64,000 nucleotides of DNA from an uncultured Paracoccaceae bacterium (GTDB lineage: Bacteria > Pseudomonadota > Alphaproteobacteria > Rhodobacterales > Rhodobacteraceae): positions 124,001-188,000 of the forward strand of contig CANMAI010000007.1 in the NCBI GenBank assembly GCA_947495795.1, read 5' to 3'. Below, in pieces: positions 54,540 through 63,721 of the stretch (within the stretch, counting starts at the first letter, position 1; each line of letters opens with the position of its first letter). The notes below the pieces were generated by a model that was not told the origin of the DNA, did not search any database, and saw only the letters and a list, made by a program, of their open reading frames with translations. The translations under genes and the position numbers were made by a program.

Positions 54540-56920
54540 TTGATCTTTGCGGTGTCTGGCGGCTGCAGGATGGCCACGGGGAGTATGATCTGGAGATCAC
54601 GCTGCCGGGCGATGTGCATTCCGCCCTGATTGCTGCAGGGCATCTGCCGGAGCCCTATGAGGGCCGCAATGAGGAGGCCTGCCGCTGGGTGGCGGAGCGC
54701 GATTGGGTGCTTTCCCGCAGCTTTGAGGCGGAGGGGGCAGATTGGGCGCATTTGAGGCTCGATCAGCTGGATTGCATTGCCGAGGTCTGGGTGAACGGGC
54801 AGTTGGTGATCGTGGCTGACAATGTATTCCACCCCTATGATGTGGCCCTGATGGATACGCTGAAGGCGGGGAAGAACGATATCTCCATCCGCATTCTTTC
54901 GGCAACCACGACGGCGAATGCACGGCAGGCGGCAAGCCTATACCGCGTGCCCTATCAGGCCTCGAATTCTCCCATTCCGAACGGAAACATGCTGCGAAAG
55001 GTGCAGTGCGATTTTGGCTGGGATTGGGGGATAGCACTTGCACCGCTGGGTGTGTACGGCGCTATGGAATTGCGGGAAAGCGGGGCCTGGATCGCGGGTG
55101 TCGAGGTTGTGCAGGTGCATTTCGACGATGGCATCGAGTTGGAGGTTGGCGTTTCCGTTCAGGCGCTTGAAGACGGGATGATGCCGGTGGAGATTACCTG
55201 CGCCGGGGCGGCTTTGGCGGATGTGGTGCCAGTTGGGCGACGGACGGAGACGCATTTCTTCCGGCTGAAGGTGGTGGATGCGGCGCTCTGGTGGCCTGCT
55301 GGGCTGGGTGCGCAGCCTTTGCATGAGCTGAGTATTGTGCTCGGGGAAGAGCGTTGGGCAGAGTGGATTGCCTTGCGGGAGGTGGAGCTTGTGTCCGAAC
55401 CCGATGAGATCGGGCGGTCTTTCAAGCTGCGGGTGAATGGGATGGATGTGTTTTGCCGGGGGGCGAACTGGATCCCGGCGGATGCCTTGCCTTCGCGGAT
55501 TTCGGAAGAGAAGACGCGGGGGCTGCTGGCGGCGGCGCGGGATGCAAACATGAACATGATCCGCGTCTGGGGCGGCGGGCGGTATGAGCCGGACGGGTTT
55601 TATGAGGATTGCGATGCGCTGGGGTTATTGGTCTGGCAGGACTTCATGTTTGCCTGCAACCTCTATCCGGCGACGGACGCGTTTCTGGGAAGCGTCGGGC
55701 GCGAGGTGGACCATCAGGCGCGGCGGCTGGGGCACCGGGTGGCGCTCTGGTGCGGAGATAATGAGCTGATCGGCGCGCTGACGTGGTTTGAGGAGAGCCG
55801 GAAGGACCGGGACAAGTATCTGGTGGCGTATGACCGGCTGAACCGGAGGATTGAGGAGAGCCTGAAGGCGGCTGTGCCGGGGGCGAAATGGTGGCCTTCC
55901 AGCCCCTCGCCGGGTCCTTTGGCGTTTGGCGATGCATGGCATGACGACACGGCGGGCGACATGCATTTTTGGTCCGTCTGGCACGAGGGCAAGGATTTTG
56001 AGCATTACCGGGATGTGGTGCCGCGCTTCTGCTCCGAATTCGGGTTTCAGAGCTTTCCATCCGTGGATGTTGTGCGAAGTTTCGCCGAGCCGAGTGACAT
56101 GAACATCGCCTCCCCGGTGATGGAGGCGCATCAGAAGAATGCGGGCGGGAATGCGCGGATTGCGGAGACGATGTTCCGGTATTTTCGGTTTCCGGAAGGG
56201 TTCGAGAATTTCGTGTATCTGAGCCAGATCCAGCAGGGACTGGCGATGAAGACGGCGGTGGAGTTCTGGCGGGCGGCCAAACCGCGCTGCATGGGGACGC
56301 TTTACTGGCAGCTAAACGATGTGTGGCCGGCAGCGAGTTGGTCCAGCCTCAATTACGGCGGATCGTGGAAAGCGCTGCACTATATCGCACGGCGGTTTTA
56401 CCAGCCTGTTCAGGTGGTTGGCATTCCCGAGGGTGGGGATATCCGGCTGGTGGGGCTGAATGATACGGGTGCTGAGGTGGAGGTGGAGTTGGCGCTTACG
56501 CGGCTGATGCCAGACGGTGAGAGCGCTGCCTTGCCTTCGCGAAAGCATGTGCTTTCCGGGGATGTTGCCACGGAGCTTGGCAGTTTGGCAGCGGCTGATA
56601 TGGGGGCGTTTCCGCTCCTTGTTCTGGATTGGAGCGGCGCCGGCATGGCCGGGTTCGATGTTGTTCAAACCCTCCCGTGGAAGGCGTTGGATCTTGCCAT
56701 GCCGGACGTGATTTTGGAGGTGGATGGCAACCGAATATCGGTGCATGCCAAGGCCCCGGCATTTTTTGTGATGCTGGAGGCGGACAAGCCCGGCCATTTC
56801 TCGGATAACGCCTTCACGGTGCTGCCCAGGCGGCCTATTGAAGTGGTGTGGGATGGGCCGAAGGGCGCAAGCTTCCGGGCCACGGACCTTTATTCAGCGA
56901 CTTATGGGGGAACACCGTGA
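54536..56920 (+). CDS. Glycoside hydrolase family 2 beta-mannosidase
   Basis: A 794-residue enzyme that would remove terminal beta-mannose. It starts IDLCGVWRLQDGHGEYDLEI and has the mannosidase-type PGDVHSALIAAGHLPEPYEG, LDQLDCIAEVWVNG, and WDWGIALAPLGVYG in the sugar-binding domain. The catalytic barrel carries IRVWGGGRYEPDGFYEDCDALGLLVWQDF and LWCGDNELIG (acid/base Glu region) and later FCSEFGFQSFPSVD with the probable nucleophile Glu. There is no signal peptide, so it acts in the cytoplasm on imported sugar. Start is TTG 54536, overlapping the ATPase stop. Confidence 0.92.
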   Translation: MIDLCGVWRLQDGHGEYDLEITLPGDVHSALIAAGHLPEPYEGRNEEACRWVAERDWVLSRSFEAEGADWAHLRLDQLDCIAEVWVNGQLVIVADNVFHPYDVALMDTLKAGKNDISIRILSATTTANARQAASLYRVPYQASNSPIPNGNMLRKVQCDFGWDWGIALAPLGVYGAMELRESGAWIAGVEVVQVHFDDGIELEVGVSVQALEDGMMPVEITCAGAALADVVPVGRRTETHFFRLKVVDAALWWPAGLGAQPLHELSIVLGEERWAEWIALREVELVSEPDEIGRSFKLRVNGMDVFCRGANWIPADALPSRISEEKTRGLLAAARDANMNMIRVWGGGRYEPDGFYEDCDALGLLVWQDFMFACNLYPATDAFLGSVGREVDHQARRLGHRVALWCGDNELIGALTWFEESRKDRDKYLVAYDRLNRRIEESLKAAVPGAKWWPSSPSPGPLAFGDAWHDDTAGDMHFWSVWHEGKDFEHYRDVVPRFCSEFGFQSFPSVDVVRSFAEPSDMNIASPVMEAHQKNAGGNARIAETMFRYFRFPEGFENFVYLSQIQQGLAMKTAVEFWRAAKPRCMGTLYWQLNDVWPAASWSSLNYGGSWKALHYIARRFYQPVQVVGIPEGGDIRLVGLNDTGAEVEVELALTRLMPDGESAALPSRKHVLSGDVATELGSLAAADMGAFPLLVLDWSGAGMAGFDVVQTLPWKALDLAMPDVILEVDGNRISVHAKAPAFFVMLEADKPGHFSDNAFTVLPRRPIEVVWDGPKGASFRATDLYSATYGGTP

Positions 56921-57606
56921 AACGCAGCCTTGTGAACGAGATACTGGCCGAGAGCGATGCGTTTATCCGCAGCTTTGGGTATGTGATGCCGCCCTTTGCC
57001 TACCATTCACCGGAGGCTTTGAAGGCGGCGGTTGAGAGTGACAGCCCCTCAATTCTGGCCAACCGTCTTGGGTGGGACATTACCGATTACGGGCAAGGCA
57101 AGTTCGAGGAGTTGGGGCTCTTTCTGTTCACCGTGCGGAATGGCTCGGCGGAGGATCTCTCGAAGGGGCGGGGGATGCTTTATGCGGAGAAGATCATGAT
57201 CAGCCGCAAGGATCAGCTATCTCCCATGCATACGCATGTGATCAAGGCGGAGGATATCATCAACCGGGGTGGCGGGACGCTTGTGATTGAGCTTTTTGGC
57301 TCCGACACCGCCGGGAATTTCGATGAGAGCAAGGGTGTTGAGGTGTTGACGGACGGGCGGCTGCGCAAGCTCGCGCCCGGCACGCGGCTGGGGCTGGCCC
57401 CGGGCGAAAGTGTGACGCTGATGCCCGGTGATTGGCACGCGTTCTGGGGCGAGGGTGGTGACGTTTTGATCGGCGAGGTTTCCACCGTGAATGATGATCT
57501 GACGGATAACATCTTCCGCGAGCCGATCGGGCGCTTTGCCGAGATCGAGGAGGATGTGGCGCCAAAGCATCTGCTGGTTTCGGATTATGAGAAATGGCTT
57601 TCCTGA
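56917..57606 (+). CDS. D-lyxose/D-mannose ketol-isomerase-type cupin
   Basis: A 229-residue cupin of the D-lyxose isomerase family (DUF1498-like). Metal ligands are visible in PMHTHVIKAEDIINRGGG (two His and a Glu) and in MPGDWHAFWGEG (a second His). Known members interconvert D-lyxose/xylulose and D-mannose/fructose, which fits removal of mannose released by the beta-mannosidase. GTG 56917 overlaps the previous stop; GGGGGA lies upstream. Substrate is inferred from context. Confidence 0.85.
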   Translation: MKRSLVNEILAESDAFIRSFGYVMPPFAYHSPEALKAAVESDSPSILANRLGWDITDYGQGKFEELGLFLFTVRNGSAEDLSKGRGMLYAEKIMISRKDQLSPMHTHVIKAEDIINRGGGTLVIELFGSDTAGNFDESKGVEVLTDGRLRKLAPGTRLGLAPGESVTLMPGDWHAFWGEGGDVLIGEVSTVNDDLTDNIFREPIGRFAEIEEDVAPKHLLVSDYEKWLS

Positions 57607-57616
57607 AAGGATCAAG

Positions 57617-58372
57617 ATGACACGGTTTTCCTACCAGCTCTACAGTTCCCGCAACTTTGGGCCCTTGGACAAGACGCTGAAGATGCTGGCCAATATAGGC
57701 TATGCCGAAGTTGAGGGATATGGCGCGCTTTACGTCGGTCTGGATGATGTCGGGGCGCTGGCGGGTTTGCTGGAAGAGACGGGCCTGGCGATGCCGACGG
57801 GGCATTTCGGGCTGGATTCGCTGGAGAGCGATCCGGGGCGGGCTTTGGAGATCGCGCAGGCTTTGGGGATGAAGACAGTGTTCTGCCCTTATCTGGCTCC
57901 GGATCAGCGACCGACGGATGCCGCTGGTTATGTGGCGCTCGGCGCACGGCTGGAAGCGGCGGGTGCGCCCTTGCGGGAGGTGGGGCTCGGCTTTGGATGG
58001 CACAACCATGATTTCGAGTTTGTGGCACTGCCTGATGGCTCTACGCCGATTGCGCGGATCTTCGAGGGCGGGCCGGGGTTGCGATGGGAGGCCGATATTG
58101 CCTGGATCGTGCGCGGCGCAGCGGACCCTCTGGCGTGGATCGAGGCGGAGGGCGCCCGCATTTCGGCTGTGCATCTGAAGGATATCGCTGCCGCCGGGAC
58201 ATGTGCGGATGAGGATGGTTGGGCCGATGTGGGGCATGGTGTGATGGATTGGCCGGGGCTGATGGCGGCCCTGCGCAACACACCTGCGGAGCACTGGATC
58301 ATGGAGCATGACAACCCGAGCGATGATGCACGATTTGCGCGGAATGCGCTGGCGGCGGCGAAGGGGTTTTAA
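57617..58372 (+). CDS. Sugar phosphate isomerase/epimerase (AP endonuclease 2 fold)
   Basis: A 251-residue TIM-barrel protein of the IolE/xylose-isomerase-like group. LGFGWHNHDFEF, LRWEADIAWIVRGA, ISAVHLKDIAA and HWIMEHDNPSDDARF provide the typical metal-binding His, Asp and Glu. ATG 57617 begins MTRFSYQLYSSRN. It is the third catabolic gene of the operon; its exact sugar is unknown. Confidence 0.88.
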   Translation: MTRFSYQLYSSRNFGPLDKTLKMLANIGYAEVEGYGALYVGLDDVGALAGLLEETGLAMPTGHFGLDSLESDPGRALEIAQALGMKTVFCPYLAPDQRPTDAAGYVALGARLEAAGAPLREVGLGFGWHNHDFEFVALPDGSTPIARIFEGGPGLRWEADIAWIVRGAADPLAWIEAEGARISAVHLKDIAAAGTCADEDGWADVGHGVMDWPGLMAALRNTPAEHWIMEHDNPSDDARFARNALAAAKGF

Positions 58373-58373
58373 G

Positions 58374-59504
58374 ATGGTGATGGGCGTTGGCATCATCGGG
58401 TGCGGCAATATTTCAACGACATATTTCGAGCTTGTACCGCTGTTTCGCGACATCGAAATTCGCGCCTGCGCGGATGTTGTGGACGCTGCTGCGGAGGCAC
58501 GGGCAGTGGAATACGGCGTGCGGGCCGAGAGCGTGGCGGCGCTTCTGGCGGAGGATGATATTGATATCATCGTCAATCTCACGATCCCGGATGCGCATGC
58601 GAATGTAACACGGTCGGCGCTAACGGCGGGCAAGCATGTCTATTCCGAAAAGCCATTGGCGCTGACGTTGGAAGACGGGCTGAGCTTGCGGGATCTGGCG
58701 GCCGGGAAGGGGCTGGCGCTTTGCTCGGCGCCCGATACATTCCTTGGGGGTGCGCATCAGCAGGCGCGGGCGGAGATTGATGCCGGACGGATCGGGCGCA
58801 TCGTGGCCGGTACGGCGCATGTGATGGGCAAGGGTATGGAGCATTGGCATCCGAACCCCGATTTCTTCTTCCTGCCCGGCGCGGGGCCGATGCTGGATAT
58901 CGGGCCCTATTATGTGACCAATCTGATCAATCTGGCAGGGCCGGTGAAGCGGGTGGCAGCACTGACCTCCAAAGCGCGGGAGACCCGTTTGATTACCAGT
59001 GAACCGCGCGCGGGCGAAGAGATACCTGTGAAGACGCCCACCAATATCCACAGTCTGCTGGAGTTTGAGAACGGGGCGACGATCACGCTTTCCACCAGCT
59101 GGGATGTCTATGCGCACCGCCATGCGAATATGGAGCTTTACGGGACGGAGGGGGCGATGTTCGTGCCCGATCCGAACTTCTTTGGCGGGGTTGTGGAAGT
59201 GGCCGGACCGGATGGGGAGATCGCGGCGCTGGAGGCAACGGACCATCCGTTCGGGCGGTTCAATCAGGAGGAAAAGAATGGATCGCCGCGCGCCAACTAC
59301 AGGGCAGCGGGGCTGGCAGACATGGCGGATGCGATTGCCAGCGGCCGCATGCCGCGCTGCGGGATTGATGTGGCGCTGCATGCTGTGGAGGTGATGACTG
59401 CGGTGTTGCGCTCTGGCGAGACGGGTGCTTTTGTGGAGATCCAATCCACTTGCGCACGGCCCGCGGCTTTAAGCCCGGAGGCGGCAAGCGCACTTCTGAA
59501 ATAG
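58374..59504 (+). CDS. Gfo/Idh/MocA family oxidoreductase
   Basis: A 376-residue NAD(P)-dependent sugar dehydrogenase: Rossmann motif GVGIIGCGNISTTYF, the family's EKP motif in HVYSEKPLALTLEDG, and a C-terminal beta-sheet domain with GPMLDIGPYYVTNLINLAG, where the conserved Asp and Tyr lie. It starts one base after the previous stop. In mannoside operons such enzymes oxidise or epimerise released sugars. Confidence 0.9.
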   Translation: MVMGVGIIGCGNISTTYFELVPLFRDIEIRACADVVDAAAEARAVEYGVRAESVAALLAEDDIDIIVNLTIPDAHANVTRSALTAGKHVYSEKPLALTLEDGLSLRDLAAGKGLALCSAPDTFLGGAHQQARAEIDAGRIGRIVAGTAHVMGKGMEHWHPNPDFFFLPGAGPMLDIGPYYVTNLINLAGPVKRVAALTSKARETRLITSEPRAGEEIPVKTPTNIHSLLEFENGATITLSTSWDVYAHRHANMELYGTEGAMFVPDPNFFGGVVEVAGPDGEIAALEATDHPFGRFNQEEKNGSPRANYRAAGLADMADAIASGRMPRCGIDVALHAVEVMTAVLRSGETGAFVEIQSTCARPAALSPEAASALLK

Positions 59505-59513
59505 GGGCTTTTC

Positions 59514-60563
59514 ATGGGCTATATGCCGGCAGAAGATCGTTACGAGCGTATGGTGTATCGGCGGTGTGGGGCGTCCGGTGTGAAGTTGCCGGCCGTCTCG
59601 CTCGGGCTGTGGCACAATTTTGGGTATGACACGCCTCACGAGACGAAGCGCGCGATCTGCCGGACAGCTTTTGATCATGGGATCACGCATTTTGATCTGG
59701 CCAACAATTATGGGCCACCTGCAGGGAGCGCGGAGGAGGCCTTTGGCGAGATACTGGCCACGGATTTTGCCGGGTATCGCGATGAGCTGATTATTTCTTC
59801 CAAGGCTGGATATCTGATGTGGCCGGGGCCCTACGGGGAGTTTGGAAGCCGGAAATATCTGGTGGCGAGTTGCGATGCGAGCCTGAAGCGGATGGGGCTG
59901 GATTACGTGGATGTCTTCTATTCGCACCGGTATGACCCTGACACGCCGCTGGAGGAGACGATGGGGGCGCTCGATCAGATCGTGCGCTCCGGCAAGGCGC
60001 TTTATGCGGGTATTTCCTCCTATAATTCGGAGCGGACCCGGGAAGCTGTGGCGATCCTGAAGGATCTCGGAACGCCCTGCCTGATCCATCAGCCAAGCTA
60101 CAACATGATCAACCGTTGGGTGGAGCGGGATGGGCTGAAGGAAACGCTGCGAGAGCTGGGCGTCGGATCGATTGCGTTCACACCGCTTGCGCAAGGAATG
60201 CTGACGGGCAAGTACCTGAAGGGTGTGCCGGAAGGGAGCCGTGCGACGCAGGGCAAGAGCCTTTTGCCGGGGTTTCTGAACGAGAAGTCGATTGAGAACA
60301 TCCGCAAGCTGAACGAGATCGCTGAAGCACGAGGGCAGACGTTGGCGCAGATGGCGATTGCCTGGGTATTGCGCGAAGGTGGGATCACCACAGCCCTGAT
60401 CGGGGCGTCCAGGCCCTCTCAGGTGGAGGATTGTGCGGGCGCTATCGGCAATCTGGAGTTCACTTCGGAGGAACTGGTGCGGATCGATGAATACGCGGAT
60501 GAAGAGAACATCAATCTTTGGGCGAAGTCCTCCGAGAGTAAGGAGGGTGCCGCCAGCCGGTGA
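59514..60563 (+). CDS. Aldo/keto reductase (YghZ/Kv-beta type)
   Basis: A 349-residue NADPH-dependent reductase. Catalytic residues appear as Asp and Tyr in HFDLANNYGPPAGSAEE, Lys in IISSKAGYLMWPGPYG (also diagnostic for the YghZ group) and His in VFYSHRYDPDTPLEETM. Cofactor-binding region: ALIGASRPSQVEDC. It could reduce aldoses or detoxify aldehydes. It is the last gene of the mannoside operon, 9 bp after the previous stop. Confidence 0.9.
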   Translation: MGYMPAEDRYERMVYRRCGASGVKLPAVSLGLWHNFGYDTPHETKRAICRTAFDHGITHFDLANNYGPPAGSAEEAFGEILATDFAGYRDELIISSKAGYLMWPGPYGEFGSRKYLVASCDASLKRMGLDYVDVFYSHRYDPDTPLEETMGALDQIVRSGKALYAGISSYNSERTREAVAILKDLGTPCLIHQPSYNMINRWVERDGLKETLRELGVGSIAFTPLAQGMLTGKYLKGVPEGSRATQGKSLLPGFLNEKSIENIRKLNEIAEARGQTLAQMAIAWVLREGGITTALIGASRPSQVEDCAGAIGNLEFTSEELVRIDEYADEENINLWAKSSESKEGAASR

Positions 60564-60696
60564 TGCGTGAGTGGCTTTTGTATCTGTCCGGGTAACGCAC
60601 AATTAACCAAGAATGCCCGATAACTGGAGGCGAACGCCATGAGGCTGCCATATTCGGTTTTTAGCCTCTGAATTGGTGCAGCTTTGAGGTGATCTG

Positions 60697-60999
60697 GTGC
60701 GATTTTCGGCTTTCTGTTTCGTGTTCAGTATTGTGGCAAGTGGCGCTCAGGCAATGGGCCCCACGCATTCTGCATGCCTGCAATCGGAGCGATCTCCGGG
60801 CCATGAGGTGTGTGCCTGCGCGCAATCGGTGGCAGACCAGACGCTGAACCCGCAGGATCAGGAGCGGGCGGCGCAGATCATTTTGGACCCGGATCATTTC
60901 TACCAGTATTACGGCTCAAAGAACGCGGCACGAACCGCTTTTCTGGAGCGGTATCGGGCCTGGGGTGCTGCGACAACGCAGGTGTGTGCCAAGAAGTAA
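60697..60999 (+). CDS. Small exported Cys-containing protein
   Basis: A 100-residue protein with signal peptide (MRFSAFCFVFSIVASGAQA) and a mature part of about 80 residues with four Cys (HSACLQSERSPGHEVCACAQSV and a C-terminal QVCAKK), which could form disulfides. No family recognised. GTG 60697 follows GAGGTGAT. A perfect hairpin AAGCGCC/GGCGCTT (60998-61014) starts at the stop codon and may terminate it. Confidence 0.6.
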   Translation: MRFSAFCFVFSIVASGAQAMGPTHSACLQSERSPGHEVCACAQSVADQTLNPQDQERAAQIILDPDHFYQYYGSKNAARTAFLERYRAWGAATTQVCAKK

Positions 61000-61092
61000 G
61001 CGCCAAGGGCGCTTGCCCCGCCTGCGCTGCTCCGATGCGGTTGCTCCCACCCGCCCGCCCCCGCCACCGCCCGATTGCAGCACAGGCGGGGC
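60998..61092. repeat. Terminator-like hairpin and 16-bp inverted repeat with CCCACCCGCCCGCCCC
   Basis: A short hairpin (60998-61014) is followed by GCCCCGCCTGCGCTGC (61015-61030), which pairs with GCAGCACAGGCGGGGC (61077-61092) at 15 of 16 positions. The enclosed region contains CCCACCCGCCCGCCCC (61046-61061), the same 16-mer as in the loop of the 5177-5253 element. Confidence 0.8.
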
Positions 61093-61108
61093 TTAAGACT
61101 GAGCCTGG

Positions 61109-61208
61109 AGCGTTTGGCTTTTGATCTGAAACATCCCTTATCACCTAGCCCGTTGAAATCTGTGATTTCAGGCAGCGATGGTGATTCAAGTTTAAAGCGA
61201 AACGCTAC
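61109..61208. repeat. 100-bp palindromic repeat, copy 2
   Basis: An imperfect palindrome centred on TGAAATCTGTGATTTCA with outer arms AGCGTTT and AAACGCT. Its reverse complement aligns end to end with 18417-18516, sharing TAAAC, GATCACC-like, CTGAAATCA, AGATTTCAA, TAGG and GGATG blocks. Like copy 1 it lies in a convergent intergenic gap (small exported protein and rpmB). Confidence 0.88.
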
Positions 61209-61240
61209 AAGGCACCGCTCTGAGAGGCCGGAACACAAAA

Positions 61241-61264
61241 AAGGCGCTCCGCAGGGAACGCCTT
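61241..61264 (-). terminator. Rho-independent terminator of rpmB
   Basis: On the reverse strand AAGGCGTTCC and GGAGCGCCTT pair over ten bases with one G-U, followed by a run of T (61242-61237). It lies 27 bp after the rpmB stop codon. Confidence 0.85.
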
Positions 61265-61290
61265 GATGCATAACAGTGGTTTGGTTGGGA

Positions 61291-61578
61291 TCAGGCGGAG
61301 GCCTGAGCCTTCTCGATATCGCGCTTAACCTTGAGCGCGGAGGCCGAGAGATCCGCATCTTTTGCCTTGGCGAGAAACGCATCGAGGCCGCCGCGGTGAT
61401 CGACTGTGCGCAGAGCGGAGGCTGCAATCCGGAATTTGAATGTGCGGCCCAGCGTCTCGCTCATCAACGAGACGTCGTTGAGATTAGGCAGGAACCGGCG
61501 GCGTGTGCGGTTCTTGGCGTGAGATACGTTGTTTCCCGACATCGGGCTTTTACCTGTGAGTTCGCAGCGGCGGGACAT
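61291..61578 (-). CDS. rpmB: 50S ribosomal protein L28
   Basis: A 95-residue basic ribosomal protein. The N-terminus [25 protein letters not shown] and the following RRRFLPNL are the L28 signature. The C-terminal tail is longer than in E. coli (78 residues), as usual in alphaproteobacteria. It is transcribed alone and closed by a strong terminator. Confidence 0.97.
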   Translation of the reverse strand: MSRRCELTGKSPMSGNNVSHAKNRTRRRFLPNLNDVSLMSETLGRTFKFRIAASALRTVDHRGGLDAFLAKAKDADLSASALKVKRDIEKAQASA

Positions 61579-61699
61579 GGGCGTGTTCCTTGATCATCCA
61601 GTTTCTGGGCGCACCGCTCCCCTGAGGGCACTGCCAAATTCCAAGACCCGGCTTTTAGGCGCAAGTGAGTTGGGCGTCAAGCGGGGTTAGGGAAAAATT

Positions 61700-62596
61700 T
61701 CAGGGTGTCTGTGCGCCGTTTCTGTTGAGTGAAATGGAGTAGAGTGAGGTTGTGGCGGTGATGAACAGAATGTGTTTGGCGCGGCCGCCGAAGCAGATAT
61801 TCGAGACTTTCTCGGGGACGAGGATTTTGCCGAGGAGCTTGGCCTCGGGGCTGAGGCAGTGCACGCCATCAAGGGCGGAGGACCACAGATTGCCGTCCGT
61901 GTCCATGCGGAAGCCATCGGATTTGCCGGGCGAGATTTCGTGGAAGATCTCGCCGCCTGAGAGGGCGAAATCCGCAGCCACGTTGAAGCGGCGGATGTGG
62001 CAGGGATCTTCATGGAAGCGGCGACCGGTTTCGGCAACATAGAGATGTTTTTCATCGGGGCTGAAGGCGAGGCCGTTGGGGCAATTGAAATCGGTGATCA
62101 TAGCGTTAAGCGTACCATCGGGCGTGATGCGGTAGACATTGCAGGGCAGTTCCTGCGGCGCGTCGTGGCCTTCGAAATTCGACACGATCCCGTAATGGGG
62201 ATCGGTGAACCAGATGGACCCGTCGCGGGCGACGACTACATCGTTGGGGGAATTGAGGCGCTTGCCTTCATGGTGGCTGGCAAGCGTGGTGATGCGGCCA
62301 TCATGTTCCGTGCGGGTGACGCTGCGGGAACCGTGTTCGCAGGTGATCAGGCGGCCGAGCCTGTCTCGTGTCTGGCCGTTGGCGAAATTGGAGGGTTTTC
62401 GGAAGGCGGTTATGCCCGCGCCTTCGTTCCATCGGTGTATGGTGTTGGCGGGGATATCGTTGAAGAGGAGACAATCGACATCGCCGAACCAGACGGGCCC
62501 CTCAACCCAGGTGAAGCCGGTCGCGAGGCGCTTGAGGGGGGCATTGCCGAGGATGAAACGGTCGAACTCGGGGGTGAAGCTTTCGATATGATCCAT
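61700..62596 (-). CDS. SMP-30/gluconolactonase family protein
   Basis: A 298-residue six-bladed beta-propeller hydrolase. Features: GFTWVEGPVWFGDVDCLLFNDIP (metal-binding Glu), NSPNDVVVARDGSIWFTDP (metal-binding Asn), CPNGLAFSPDEKHLYVAET (Asn) and KSDGFRMDTDGNLWSSA (catalytic Asp). It opens sugar lactones such as gluconolactone, and may serve the neighbouring sugar catabolism, though it is on the other strand. It starts 11 bp after meaB. Confidence 0.9.
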   Translation of the reverse strand: MDHIESFTPEFDRFILGNAPLKRLATGFTWVEGPVWFGDVDCLLFNDIPANTIHRWNEGAGITAFRKPSNFANGQTRDRLGRLITCEHGSRSVTRTEHDGRITTLASHHEGKRLNSPNDVVVARDGSIWFTDPHYGIVSNFEGHDAPQELPCNVYRITPDGTLNAMITDFNCPNGLAFSPDEKHLYVAETGRRFHEDPCHIRRFNVAADFALSGGEIFHEISPGKSDGFRMDTDGNLWSSALDGVHCLSPEAKLLGKILVPEKVSNICFGGRAKHILFITATTSLYSISLNRNGAQTP

Positions 62597-62607
62597 GCGG
62601 TGGCCTT

Positions 62608-63606
62608 TCAGGAGAGAATAGCCTTGAGAAGGGTTTGAGCAGCTTTGCGAGGGGTGGTGCGGTTTGCCAGAAGATCTGTTTCCATCGATTGCCGCAAGGC
62701 AGCAATATCGGGATTTGCGCGGATCTGGGCCGCGAGGGCGGCTTCGATCTCCTCGGCAAACCAGCTGAGGGTCTGGTGGGCGCGGGTGTCTTCGAAGATG
62801 CCTTGGGCCGTGCGCCAGTCTGCCAGTTCCAAGACATCCTTCCAGGCATCCTGAAGCCCTGTACCGTCGATCGCGGAGAGCATGGCGGCCTTGGGGAAAC
62901 CCTCAGGGTCCGATTTGCGTTTGCGCAGGAGGCGGAGCGCGCCTGCGTAATCGGCGGTGGTGCGGCGGGCAGCAGCGATCAGATCGCCATCGGCTTTGTT
63001 CACGAGGATCATGTCCGCCACTTCCATGATGCCGCGTTTGACGCCCTGAAGCTCGTCTCCGCCTGCGGGGGCGAGAAGGAGGAGGAATATGTCCGTCATC
63101 TCGGCCACGAGCGTTTCAGATTGGCCGACGCCCACCGTTTCCACGATTACTGTATCGAAGCCTGCCGCTTCGACCAGCTGGATGACTTCGCGTGTGCGAC
63201 GGGCCACTCCGCCGAGCTGGCTGGCGGCGGGGGTTGGGCGGATGAACGCCTGCGGGTGGCGGGTGAGTTGTTCCATTCTTGTTTTATCGCCGAGAATGGA
63301 GCCTCCTGAACGCGCCGAAGAGGGATCGACTGCGAGCACGGCGAGGTGGTGACCCTGTTCGCAGAGCATGAGGCCAAATGCCTCGATGAAGGTGGATTTG
63401 CCGACCCCTGGTGTGCCGGAAAGGCCGATGCGAAGGGAGGGGTCGGCGGGTGCGGGAAGGCTTGCGAGAAGGGCTTCGGCCTCTGCCCTGTGAGCGGGAT
63501 GGGTGGACTCGACAAGCGTGATCGCTTTGGCCAATGCGCGGCGTGACCCTTGCGTCAACTCCTCACGAATTATGTCGGAAGTGGAATTCAAAGTGACCGT
63601 CCTCAC
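62608..63606 (-). CDS. meaB: Methylmalonyl-CoA mutase-associated GTPase MeaB
   Basis: A 332-residue G3E GTPase that loads and protects the cobalamin of methylmalonyl-CoA mutase. Walker A GLSGTPGVGKSTFIEAFG, base-recognition NKADGDL and the family signature DTVIVETVGVGQSE are clear. The start is uncertain: GTG 63606, or TTG 63591 with GAGG at good spacing. No mutase gene is in the window. Confidence 0.93.
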   Translation of the reverse strand: MRTVTLNSTSDIIREELTQGSRRALAKAITLVESTHPAHRAEAEALLASLPAPADPSLRIGLSGTPGVGKSTFIEAFGLMLCEQGHHLAVLAVDPSSARSGGSILGDKTRMEQLTRHPQAFIRPTPAASQLGGVARRTREVIQLVEAAGFDTVIVETVGVGQSETLVAEMTDIFLLLLAPAGGDELQGVKRGIMEVADMILVNKADGDLIAAARRTTADYAGALRLLRKRKSDPEGFPKAAMLSAIDGTGLQDAWKDVLELADWRTAQGIFEDTRAHQTLSWFAEEIEAALAAQIRANPDIAALRQSMETDLLANRTTPRKAAQTLLKAILS

Positions 63607-63721
63607 GCTATTGCGAGCGTTTTACCCCTCCCAACGCCCTCATTTTGTACCATATTCTAGATCCGTCGCTAAGCGGGGCATTGTCCAGCGAAAACGACAT
63701 GGCAAGAAGGAGCATGGAATC

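Noticed and set aside
57260-58633. 457-codon reverse-strand open frame
   Set aside because: Antisense to the isomerase and oxidoreductase genes; composition is that of a shadow frame.
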